Of a stretch of 5,387 nucleotides of DNA, positions 1 to 5,387 are shown piece after piece. The translations under genes and the position numbers were made by a program. How positions within the stretch are numbered: the first letter of the stretch is position 1; each line of letters opens with the position of its first letter. The notes under the pieces are model-generated. The model saw only the letters and a list, made by a program, of their open reading frames with translations. It searched no databases and was not told the DNA's origin. This stretch comes from NIOZ-UU13 sp049287505 (GTDB lineage Bacteria; Planctomycetota; Phycisphaerae; Sedimentisphaerales; Anaerobacaceae): positions 1 through 5,387 of the forward strand of contig JBAQFY010000010.1 of assembly GCA_049287505.1 (NCBI GenBank), written 5' to 3'.

Positions 1-1
1 G

Positions 2-667
2 TGGGATTCCATTTACTACTGGCGGGTCGATGAAGTCAATAACGCCAATCCCGACAGTCCGTGGGTGGGTCCTGTCTGGAGCTTTACGACAGCCAACTTC
101 CTTATCGTGGATGATTTTGAGGACTACGACGTTGGCAACAACGAGATATGGTGGGCATGGAAAGATGGGCTTGGCTATGCCGCGCATGGTACTGAACCGG
201 CCTACGCCGGTAACGGGACCGGCTCAATGGTTGGTGACGAAACCACGGGTTCTTATTGTGAGGAAACAATCGTTCACGGAGGCAGCCAATCGGTGCCTTT
301 ATTCTATGACAACAGCGTCCTCAAGTATTCGGAGGCGGAGAAGACGCTGACTTATCCGCGTGACTGGACTGAGAATGGTGTCAACATGCTGACAATTTGG
401 TTCAGAGGCATTTCGGCTAACGCTGCTGAGCCAATGTATGTTGCTCTCAATGGCAGTGCTGTGGTCTCTCATGATAATCCTAATGCGGCTCAGATAGATG
501 AGTGGACCCAATGGAATATCGACCTGCAGGCGTTTGCAGACCAGGGCGTGAACCTGGCCAATGTCAATACGATTGCCCTTGGGTTAGGCAATAAGAAGAA
601 TCCGGTAGCCGGTGGTTCAGGTACGATGTACTTTGACGATATTCGTCTATATCCACCGGCACCGTAA
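2..667 (+). CDS. Secreted beta-sandwich protein, C-terminal fragment (5' end outside window)
   Basis: This frame is open from the window edge to a TAA stop at 665-667, so the gene is truncated on the left; 221 residues are visible. Visible residues 4-30 (IYYWRVDEVN, then a WSFTT ending) look like the last strands of a fibronectin-III-like repeat, a stretch I associate with large extracellular proteins of Phycisphaerae. Residues about 34-218 form a second module. It opens with VDDFEDY, has WTQWNIDLQAF at 168-178 and closes with GTMYFDDIRLYP at 207-218. Alternating aromatic and polar residues and the final DDIRLY strand resemble jelly-roll carbohydrate-binding modules, but I cannot name a family. 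No dockerin, PEP-CTERM or membrane anchor follows the last strand. The protein is probably secreted and may bind or act on polysaccharide; any catalytic domain lies upstream. An internal GTG at 65 could be taken for a start, but the motif upstream of it in the same frame shows it is not. The fragment is certain as a coding region; the function is not. Confidence 0.85.
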   Translation, partial: WDSIYYWRVDEVNNANPDSPWVGPVWSFTTANFLIVDDFEDYDVGNNEIWWAWKDGLGYAAHGTEPAYAGNGTGSMVGDETTGSYCEETIVHGGSQSVPLFYDNSVLKYSEAEKTLTYPRDWTENGVNMLTIWFRGISANAAEPMYVALNGSAVVSHDNPNAAQIDEWTQWNIDLQAFADQGVNLANVNTIALGLGNKKNPVAGGSGTMYFDDIRLYPPAP

Positions 668-713
668 GCCGGGATTTAACCGGCCCCCATTGCTTCTGCC
701 GTAAGGCATCTGC

Positions 714-748
714 CGCAATCCGGCAATTCTGCCGGACTGCGGATTGCG
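714..748. repeat. GC-rich nested inverted repeat
   Basis: Two mutually exclusive hairpins can form here. The inner one pairs 720-725 (CCGGCA) with 730-735 (TGCCGG) around a 4-base loop. The outer one pairs 714-722 (CGCAATCCG) with 740-748 (CGGATTGCG). No T-run follows on either strand, so it is not a standard terminator. It lies in the presumed 3' untranslated region of the truncated upstream gene, about 47 bases after its stop. It may be a structured transcript end or a dispersed intergenic repeat. Confidence 0.5.
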
Positions 749-772
749 AAGCAAGATATGGGGACGTGGTTG

Positions 773-813
773 ACCCCGTTAGATAATGTCGTATCTTTGT
801 TATCTAACGGGGT
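773..813. repeat. Perfect 14-bp inverted repeat
   Basis: The arm ACCCCGTTAGATAA (773-786) is matched exactly by its reverse complement at 800-813, with a 13-base spacer. As + strand RNA the stem extends by two G-U pairs and one A-U pair. No run of T follows on either strand, which makes a simple rho-independent terminator unlikely. It could be a REP-like dispersed hairpin, the end pair of a tiny mobile element, or a structured 3' untranslated region; the sequence alone does not decide. Confidence 0.6.
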
Positions 814-838
814 TGATATAGCAGATTCGTGACAATTC

Positions 839-876
839 GGGGCTTATACCAATTGATTCGGTATAGGCCCCTTTTT
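839..876 (+). terminator. Rho-independent terminator
   Basis: The arm GGGGCTTATACC (839-850) pairs with GGTATAGGCCCC (860-871), giving 12 base pairs with one G-U, closed by a 9-base loop and followed at once by TTTTT (872-876). This is the strongest terminator in the window. It sits 171 bases after the stop of the truncated first gene and well upstream of the FAD gene. It therefore probably ends the transcript of the first gene, or of a small RNA starting between them, and separates that unit from the FAD gene. Confidence 0.8.
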
Positions 877-1005
877 CATTGGTGATAATTGATTATTGAT
901 GCCACAACAGGAGGAACCGCCAGGAACGCGTCTGCCGACTTAGACTTTGGTTTTGCCCAGCATAACAACGAGAACCGTAGCTTAAGTAACTTGAAAGGAT
1001 TCTTG

Positions 1006-1033
1006 TTGCAAATGTTTGGATAGTTATGATAAT
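1006..1033 (+). promoter_or_regulatory. Candidate sigma-70-type promoter for the FAD oxidoreductase gene
   Basis: A -35-like TTGCAA (1006-1011) is separated by 16 bases from a -10-like GATAAT (1028-1033), a five-of-six match to TATAAT. It is the best such pair I can see between the terminator ending at 876 and the gene start at 1153. It would give a 5' untranslated leader of about 110 bases. Short matches like this arise by chance and planctomycete promoters are poorly defined, so confidence is limited. Confidence 0.35.
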
Positions 1034-1041
1034 GTTATCAT
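1026..1041. promoter_or_regulatory. 16-bp palindrome, candidate operator
   Basis: ATGATAA (1026-1032) and TTATCAT (1035-1041) are exact reverse complements with a 2-base centre. The palindrome overlaps the candidate -10 element at 1028-1033, a typical place for a dimeric repressor to block RNA polymerase. The symmetry is plain in the sequence; the operator role is inference. No regulator gene is present in the window to pair it with. Confidence 0.4.
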
Positions 1042-1152
1042 CGAAGAAACGAGAGTGCTTAGGCAGTTTAAAGAGCAGACAAAGAGTTCAGGTAGGGGGT
1101 TGCTGAGAGCCAGAAGAAGTTGAAGGGAGAAGGATATTATAAAGGACCGGGA

Positions 1153-4119
1153 ATGAAGAAATTTGTTCAACTTATACTGGTTGGGACACTATCTTGTTTG
1201 CCTTATGTACAGTCAGGCTGTACAAAAGCCTCGCCCAAAAGAGCGGTGAACGAGTCGGCGAGGGGTATTCCTGTCGCTTACGATGTGGACGTCGTGGTTG
1301 TCGGCGGGACATCAGGCGGCGTTGCTGCGGCTGTCAAAGCAGCACAAGAAGGGATGAAGGTTTTTCTTGCGGCCCAGCGGCCATATCTCGGCGCGGACTT
1401 GTGCGGAACGTATCAGTTGTGGCTTGAGCCGGACGAAGAGCCAAATTCACCGCTGGCCGGAAAGCTTTTTGCAGAATCACCAGCGACACCAATGCACATA
1501 AAAAGAACGTTGGATGAGGCACTGCTCGAAGCGGGGGTACAGTTTTTGTTTTGCTGCTATGCGACGGATGTGCTTCTTGATGGTGATGGGGGGATTGCAG
1601 GTATCGTTATGGCCAACCGTTCGGGGCGGCAGGTGGTCAGGGCCAAGGTCGTCATTGACGCAACACCGCGGGCAACTGTAGCGAGAATGACCGGTGTGAC
1701 CTTTGAGCCGTATTTGGAAGGCAAACAAACCTTTAAGAGAATCGTTGTCGGCGGCGAGGTACGAGCCGGTAAAGACATCCAGGCACGAAAGATGCCCTCG
1801 CCGATGCAAGTCGAAGATGATAGAGTGTTTGAGGCTATCGAATATACACTCCAAATACCGATGAAGAACGGCTCTTTTGCTTCGTTTGCGCAGGCTGAAC
1901 AAATCGCCCGTGACAAAACCTGGCATCCCAGACAGGTGGATGCGTCGGAGACACTCTTTCAGGTGCCGCCTGACCCGATGAAAGGGAAAAAGAGTTTATC
2001 CGGTGCCTGGCCCGGCGCTGAAAAGGTCGATATGGATGTTTTCCGACCACGGGGTACTAAATGTCTGTATTTACTTGGCGGCTGCGCGGATATATCCCGC
2101 GAGGCTGCGGAGGAGCTACTTCGGCCCTTGGAACTGATGAAGGTAGGTAGTCGAATTGGTGCTGCTGCCGCTTCGGAGGCCCAGGGTGTGGCAGGGATAC
2201 GTAACGTCAGGTTAGGCGGAAGGGCGGCAGTGCCTGTTACTGCGGGAGATGTTCGAGAGAATTTGAGCGGGATATATCGGAAATTAACCGAGCCTTCAAG
2301 GGTTCATGCAGATAAGCGGGCTGTACCCGTTCTTGGGGAGGTGGACGTGGTTGTTGTTGGCGGAGGTACCGGCGGAGCACCAGCCGGCATTTCCGCGGCA
2401 CGGCAGGGGGTCAAGACACTTGTGTTGGAATACCTGCACGGCCTCGGCGGAGTGGGAACGATGGGTCTTATCAGCAAGTATTATTACGGTTATATAAAGG
2501 GCTTTACTAAAGAAATCGATGAGGGCATTGCGAGTTTCGGGGCCGATGTAAAGCGCGAAGGTGGAGGCTGGAATATCGAATGGAAGAAGGAATGGTATCG
2601 CAGCGAGCTGCGCAAGGCCGGTGCGGAGATTTGGTTCGGCGTTCTCGGTTGTGGTGCGTTCGTTGAAGACGGATGCGTCAAAGGCGTGGTTGTTGCAACA
2701 CCGGAAGGACGCGGCGTGATACTTGCGAAGGTGGTTATCGATTCGACCGGCAATGCCGACATAGCCGCTGCGGCCGGGGCAAAGTGCGCTTATACCAACG
2801 GTGCGGGTGTTGCGGTCCAGGGTGCGGGGCTTCCTCCGTATGAGTTAGATACCGGGTACACTAATACCGATTGGACATTTATAGACGACACAGATGTTGT
2901 AGATGTTTGGCGTGCATTTGTTGTCGCCAAGAAAAAATTTAAAGACGTTTATGACTTAGGTCAGTTAGTAGATACACGCGAACGGCGGCGTATAGTCGGT
3001 GACTTTGTTATGTCACCCCTCGATATCTCAAACAATCGAACGTATCCCGACACTATTGTGATAGCCCGAAGCAACTTCGATACGCATGGTTTTACCATAC
3101 ATCCGGTGTTTATGCTCAAGCCGCCAGACAGAAAGGAGCTGTTTGTGAATGTTCCTTATCGCTGTCTGCTGCCGAAGGGTCTCGACGGCATTTTAGTTAC
3201 GGGGCTTGGTGTTAGTGCCCACCGTGATGCAATGCCCGTTATACGTATGCAGCCGGACATACAGAATCAGGGTTATGCCGCAGGTGTGGCGGCGGCAATG
3301 GCGGCTAAGAGCGGCACAAGCGTCCGTCAGATTGATATCAAGGCGCTCCAGAAGCACTTGGTCGAAAAAGGTAATCTGCCTGAGAGGGTACTGACGGATA
3401 AAGATTCATTCCCGCTGCCAAAAGAAAGAATCGCACAGGCGGTTGAGCGTGTTGTCAATGACTTTGACGGATTGGAGGTAGTCCTTGCGCAGCTGCAGGA
3501 TGCAATGCCGCTTCTTATGAGAGCTTACGAAGCTGCTGAGAATGAAAAGGACAAACTTGTTTACGCCCATATCCTCGGGATGCTGGATGAGCCTGTCGGC
3601 GCTGACACTCTGGCCAAGGCAGTACAGTCCAGAGCCTGGGATAAGGGCTGGAATTATACGGGGATGGGACAATATGGGGCGAGCTTAAGTGAGCTTGACA
3701 GTCTTATCATTGCTCTTGGCCGTACACGCAGCGAGCAGGCATTGGACCCGATTCTTGAAAAAGTAAAACAGCTCGATGCCGGAAGTGAGTTTTCTCATTG
3801 CCGTGCAGTAGCAATAGCGCTTGAAACTCTGGGCGATACTGCTGCTGCCAAACCATTAGCCGAATTTCTGAAAAAATCCGGCATAACCGGCCATGCTTTT
3901 ACTAATATTGATGCAGCGAGGCTTTGGACGCCACCAGGGTCCGAGGATACCTTGACACGAAACCGCTCGTTGCGTGAGCTTGTTCTTGCCAGGGCCTTAT
4001 ACCGTTGTGGAGATTACGAAAACGTCGGCAAAAATATCCTGAAGGAATATGCCTATGACCTTCGCGGGCACTATGCCCGCCATGCAATAGCTGTGCTTAA
4101 AGAGAAAAATAAAGAATAG
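1153..4119 (+). CDS. Exported lipoprotein with two tandem FAD-dependent oxidoreductase units and a helical-repeat C-terminus
   Basis: A 988-residue protein. The ATG at 1153 is chosen because AAAGGA (1141-1146) lies 6 bases upstream and translation then begins with a secretion signal (MKKFVQLILVG). An in-frame TTG at 1120 would bury that signal behind 11 extra residues. QSGC at 20-23 is a plausible but imperfect lipobox, with Gln at -3. Two FAD_oxidored-like units (PF12831 type) follow. Unit 1 (about 44-350) has the dinucleotide loop GGTSGG (51-56) and a weakened VVIDATPRA (167-175). Unit 2 (about 396-720) has a full GGGTGG (403-408), an intact VVIDSTGNAD (527-536), RERRRIVGDF (609-618) and a closing FAD segment (about 677-717) containing RMQPDIQNQGYAAG. 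Residues about 755-985 are alpha-helical and HEAT-like. The substrate and electron acceptor are unknown; related planctomycete proteins usually carry one FAD unit. Sec-type export of a flavoprotein is odd, because no twin arginine is present. It is separated from the next gene by 208 bases. Family assignment is firm, function open. Confidence 0.88.
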   Translation: MKKFVQLILVGTLSCLPYVQSGCTKASPKRAVNESARGIPVAYDVDVVVVGGTSGGVAAAVKAAQEGMKVFLAAQRPYLGADLCGTYQLWLEPDEEPNSPLAGKLFAESPATPMHIKRTLDEALLEAGVQFLFCCYATDVLLDGDGGIAGIVMANRSGRQVVRAKVVIDATPRATVARMTGVTFEPYLEGKQTFKRIVVGGEVRAGKDIQARKMPSPMQVEDDRVFEAIEYTLQIPMKNGSFASFAQAEQIARDKTWHPRQVDASETLFQVPPDPMKGKKSLSGAWPGAEKVDMDVFRPRGTKCLYLLGGCADISREAAEELLRPLELMKVGSRIGAAAASEAQGVAGIRNVRLGGRAAVPVTAGDVRENLSGIYRKLTEPSRVHADKRAVPVLGEVDVVVVGGGTGGAPAGISAARQGVKTLVLEYLHGLGGVGTMGLISKYYYGYIKGFTKEIDEGIASFGADVKREGGGWNIEWKKEWYRSELRKAGAEIWFGVLGCGAFVEDGCVKGVVVATPEGRGVILAKVVIDSTGNADIAAAAGAKCAYTNGAGVAVQGAGLPPYELDTGYTNTDWTFIDDTDVVDVWRAFVVAKKKFKDVYDLGQLVDTRERRRIVGDFVMSPLDISNNRTYPDTIVIARSNFDTHGFTIHPVFMLKPPDRKELFVNVPYRCLLPKGLDGILVTGLGVSAHRDAMPVIRMQPDIQNQGYAAGVAAAMAAKSGTSVRQIDIKALQKHLVEKGNLPERVLTDKDSFPLPKERIAQAVERVVNDFDGLEVVLAQLQDAMPLLMRAYEAAENEKDKLVYAHILGMLDEPVGADTLAKAVQSRAWDKGWNYTGMGQYGASLSELDSLIIALGRTRSEQALDPILEKVKQLDAGSEFSHCRAVAIALETLGDTAAAKPLAEFLKKSGITGHAFTNIDAARLWTPPGSEDTLTRNRSLRELVLARALYRCGDYENVGKNILKEYAYDLRGHYARHAIAVLKEKNKE

Positions 4120-4144
4120 GAGACAGTTGCCTGTCAGCAGTCTA

Positions 4145-4179
4145 TTATTAAGCAGATAAGCTGTCTTTAATAAGTTTTT
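4145..4179 (+). terminator. Weak AT-rich terminator candidate
   Basis: TTATTAA (4145-4151) pairs with TTAATAA (4167-4173), with a further short CAG/CTG stem possible inside. GTTTTTA follows, with TTTTT at 4175-4179. It lies 25 bases after the stop of the FAD gene. The stem is almost all A-T, so it would be weak alone; it may act together with the hairpin at 4197. Confidence 0.3.
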
Positions 4180-4196
4180 AAACAATAATTTGTTTG

Positions 4197-4219
4197 AGGC
4201 TTTGCCTGAAGCCTGTTTT
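4197..4219 (+). terminator. Probable terminator of the FAD oxidoreductase gene
   Basis: AGGCTT (4197-4202) pairs with AAGCCT (4209-4214) around a 6-base loop, followed by GTTTT and then ATT. The stem is short but is followed directly by a T-rich run, 77 bases after the stop codon at 4119. It is a plausible but modest rho-independent terminator, which would make the isomerase-like gene a separate transcript or partly read-through. Confidence 0.45.
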
Positions 4220-4224
4220 ATTCC

Positions 4225-4255
<31 letters not shown>

Positions 4256-4314
4256 GTAACAATTACTTTTTAGAAACGGCATCAGAACAATAATAAACAC
4301 ATTGGAAGGTATTT

Positions 4315-4322
4315 AAGGAGAT
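4315..4322 (+). promoter_or_regulatory. Strong Shine-Dalgarno of the isomerase-like gene
   Basis: AAGGAGAT is an 8-base match to the 16S rRNA 3' end. Its AAGGAG core (4315-4320) is 7 bases before the ATG at 4328, which fixes that start with confidence. It is a clearly better site than the one in front of the FAD gene, suggesting efficient translation. Confidence 0.75.
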
Positions 4323-4327
4323 ATAAA

Positions 4328-5362
4328 ATGTCTATAGAATATCGTTTTTCATTTGGTCCGTGGAATATTCATGAAGGCGCCGACCCGTTTGGGCCGACGG
4401 TCAGAGACAGCATTGAGTTCGGCAAAAAACTTAAAATGTATAAGAAGCTCGGCTTTGATGGTGTGCAATTTCACGATGACGACGCCGTACCGGATATGGA
4501 TAATCTGAGCTTTATCGAAATAGTCCAAAAGGCAAAAGAGGTGCGTTCGATGCTTGAAGGAGAGGGGCTTGCAGCGGAATTTGTTGCACCGCGGCTGTGG
4601 GAGGATGAGCAAACAATCGATGGGGCTTATACATCGAACGACCCAACATCTCGGCAGTACGCCAAAGACCGAAGTCGGCGGATGATTGATATCGCAAATG
4701 CCCTTGATACGAAACTGGTCGTTCTCTGGCTTGCCCGCGAAGGGACATATATCCGTGAAGCAAAGGACAGCAAGCTGGCCGTTGAGAGAATTGTAGAGGC
4801 AGTAAACGATATGTTGGCCTACAATCCTGAAATTAAGATTGCGATTGAGCCGAAGCCGAACGAGCCGATGGACCAGGCGTATATCCCGACAACTGGACAC
4901 GCTGTTGCCGTGAGCTACCTTACCAGCGAGCCGGAGCGTGTCGGCGTCAATATTGAAAGTGCTCATGTAATTCTTGCCGGCCTGGACCCTTCGGATGAGA
5001 TGGGCTTTGCCCTTGCTTATAATAAGCTGTTCACCGTTCATCTCAACGACCAGAACGGCCTGAAATTTGATGAGGACAAAAGTTTCGGCTCTGTTGACTT
5101 GCGAAGGGCATTCAATCAGGTACGCATACTCGACCGGTACGATTACGGCACGCGCGGTGAGTTTGTCGGTTTGGACGTTAAAGCTATGCGCACCCAGAAA
5201 CTGGGGGTTGCTACAAAGCATTTGCGTAACAGCAGAGAGATTTTCCTGGCGCTTGTGAAACTTGTTCGAAGCTTAGACAACAACAAAGTCGAGAAATTGA
5301 TAGCCCAGCGGGATTATGAAGAATTAGATATGTTGATAATTAACCATCTGATGGGTAAATAG
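4328..5362 (+). CDS. Xylose isomerase-like TIM-barrel protein (class I type)
   Basis: A complete 344-residue protein with an AP-endonuclease-2/xylose isomerase barrel (PF01261 type), probably cytoplasmic as it has no signal peptide. From memory of the Streptomyces XylA sequence I aligned by hand. FGPW (9-12) matches FGLW, and DPFG (19-22) matches the loop reaching the neighbouring subunit. FHDDD (48-52) supplies the ring-opening His49 and Asp52 (XylA His54, Asp57). W134 fits Trp137. IEPKPNEP (173-180) gives Glu174 and Lys176 (Glu181, Lys183). NIESAH (208-213) gives Glu210 and His213 (Glu217, His220). Asp248 and Asp250 match Asp255 and Asp257, and Asp283 matches Asp287. The exception is His238 at the place of metal ligand Asp245. 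The family normally interconverts an aldose and a ketose with two divalent metals. The true sugar here is unknown, so xylA is not assigned. It is shorter than XylA (about 388 residues), and its C-terminal tail differs. The start is fixed by AAGGAG 7 bases upstream. Confidence 0.88.
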   Translation: MSIEYRFSFGPWNIHEGADPFGPTVRDSIEFGKKLKMYKKLGFDGVQFHDDDAVPDMDNLSFIEIVQKAKEVRSMLEGEGLAAEFVAPRLWEDEQTIDGAYTSNDPTSRQYAKDRSRRMIDIANALDTKLVVLWLAREGTYIREAKDSKLAVERIVEAVNDMLAYNPEIKIAIEPKPNEPMDQAYIPTTGHAVAVSYLTSEPERVGVNIESAHVILAGLDPSDEMGFALAYNKLFTVHLNDQNGLKFDEDKSFGSVDLRRAFNQVRILDRYDYGTRGEFVGLDVKAMRTQKLGVATKHLRNSREIFLALVKLVRSLDNNKVEKLIAQRDYEELDMLIINHLMGK

Positions 5363-5387
5363 AACAACCAAGAACTTTCAGAAAGTG

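Noticed and set aside
30..350. Open frame of 106 codons on the + strand ending in an Arg run
   Set aside because: It overlaps the truncated beta-sandwich gene in another frame, and its composition (many Thr, Arg and Pro, no domain) is that of an out-of-frame reading.
877..1005. Stretch with GGAGG at 911-915 that might precede a small gene
   Set aside because: No start codon lies at a suitable distance. The ATG at 899 comes before it and gives only 14 codons. I see nothing definable in this stretch.
1090..1150. GCTGAGA (1102-1108) after a G-rich run, recalling the TPP riboswitch core
   Set aside because: The other conserved parts of the TPP riboswitch, such as the ACCUGAUCUGG-like segment, are missing downstream, and the neighbouring gene has no link to thiamin.
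1477..1926. Overlapping - strand open frames (149 and 119 codons)
   Set aside because: Both lie inside FAD unit 1 and show no recognisable domain or good ribosome binding site; they are antisense shadows.
4122..4135. Short hairpin GACAG-TTGC-CTGTC just after the FAD gene stop
   Set aside because: The stem is only five base pairs and no T-run follows; the hairpins at 4145 and 4197 are better terminator candidates.
4263..4296. Possible promoter (TTACTT and an AATAAT-like box) before the isomerase-like gene
   Set aside because: The spacing is at least 20 bases, too long for a sigma-70 promoter, and the region is simply AT-rich.
4349..5221. Long open frame (290 codons) on the - strand
   Set aside because: It lies entirely within the xylose-isomerase-like gene, whose motifs and ribosome binding site are convincing. 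The reverse-frame protein is rich in Cys, His and Arg without any domain pattern, as expected of a shadow frame.
5374..5386. Small inverted repeat ACTTTC-A-GAAAGT after the isomerase-like gene
   Set aside because: It lies 11 bases after the stop and might begin a terminator, but the window ends one base later, so neither a longer stem nor a T-run can be seen.

Overview
The window looks like part of a chromosome from a carbohydrate-degrading bacterium, most likely Planctomycetota of the Phycisphaerae/Sedimentisphaerales kind. The lineage call is an inference. It rests mainly on the IYYWRVDEVN-type stretch in the first, truncated gene, which I associate with large secreted proteins of that group. 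The exported FAD-dependent lipoprotein and the divergent xylose-isomerase-like protein fit the same picture. No ribosomal or other firm phylogenetic marker is present.

Layout, all genes on the + strand. (1) Positions 2-667 hold the C-terminal 221 residues of a secreted beta-rich protein that begins left of the window. (2) Positions 668-1152 are a 485-base gap with three consecutive hairpins; the last is a convincing rho-independent terminator (839-876). A candidate promoter follows, whose -10 element lies inside a 16-bp palindrome (1026-1041). (3) Positions 1153-4119 encode a 988-residue putative lipoprotein with two tandem FAD-binding oxidoreductase units and a C-terminal helical, HEAT-like region. 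(4) Positions 4120-4327 are a gap with one or two weak terminator candidates, a compact REP-like hairpin (4228-4247) and a strong Shine-Dalgarno. (5) Positions 4328-5362 encode a complete 344-residue TIM-barrel protein related to class I (Streptomyces-type) xylose isomerase. It keeps most catalytic residues, but one metal-ligand position reads His instead of Asp. The last 25 bases hold no gene.

The genes can be read as a sugar-use neighbourhood: a secreted protein with a possible carbohydrate-binding module, an exported oxidoreductase of unknown substrate, and a cytoplasmic sugar-isomerase-like enzyme. The terminators between them argue against a single tight operon, so shared function is inference from proximity. 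I found no RNA gene, CRISPR array, transposase or phage gene. I see no clear sign of a wholly new system. The points most worth following are the isomerase with an altered metal site and the double-FAD lipoprotein that carries a Sec-type rather than a Tat-type signal.
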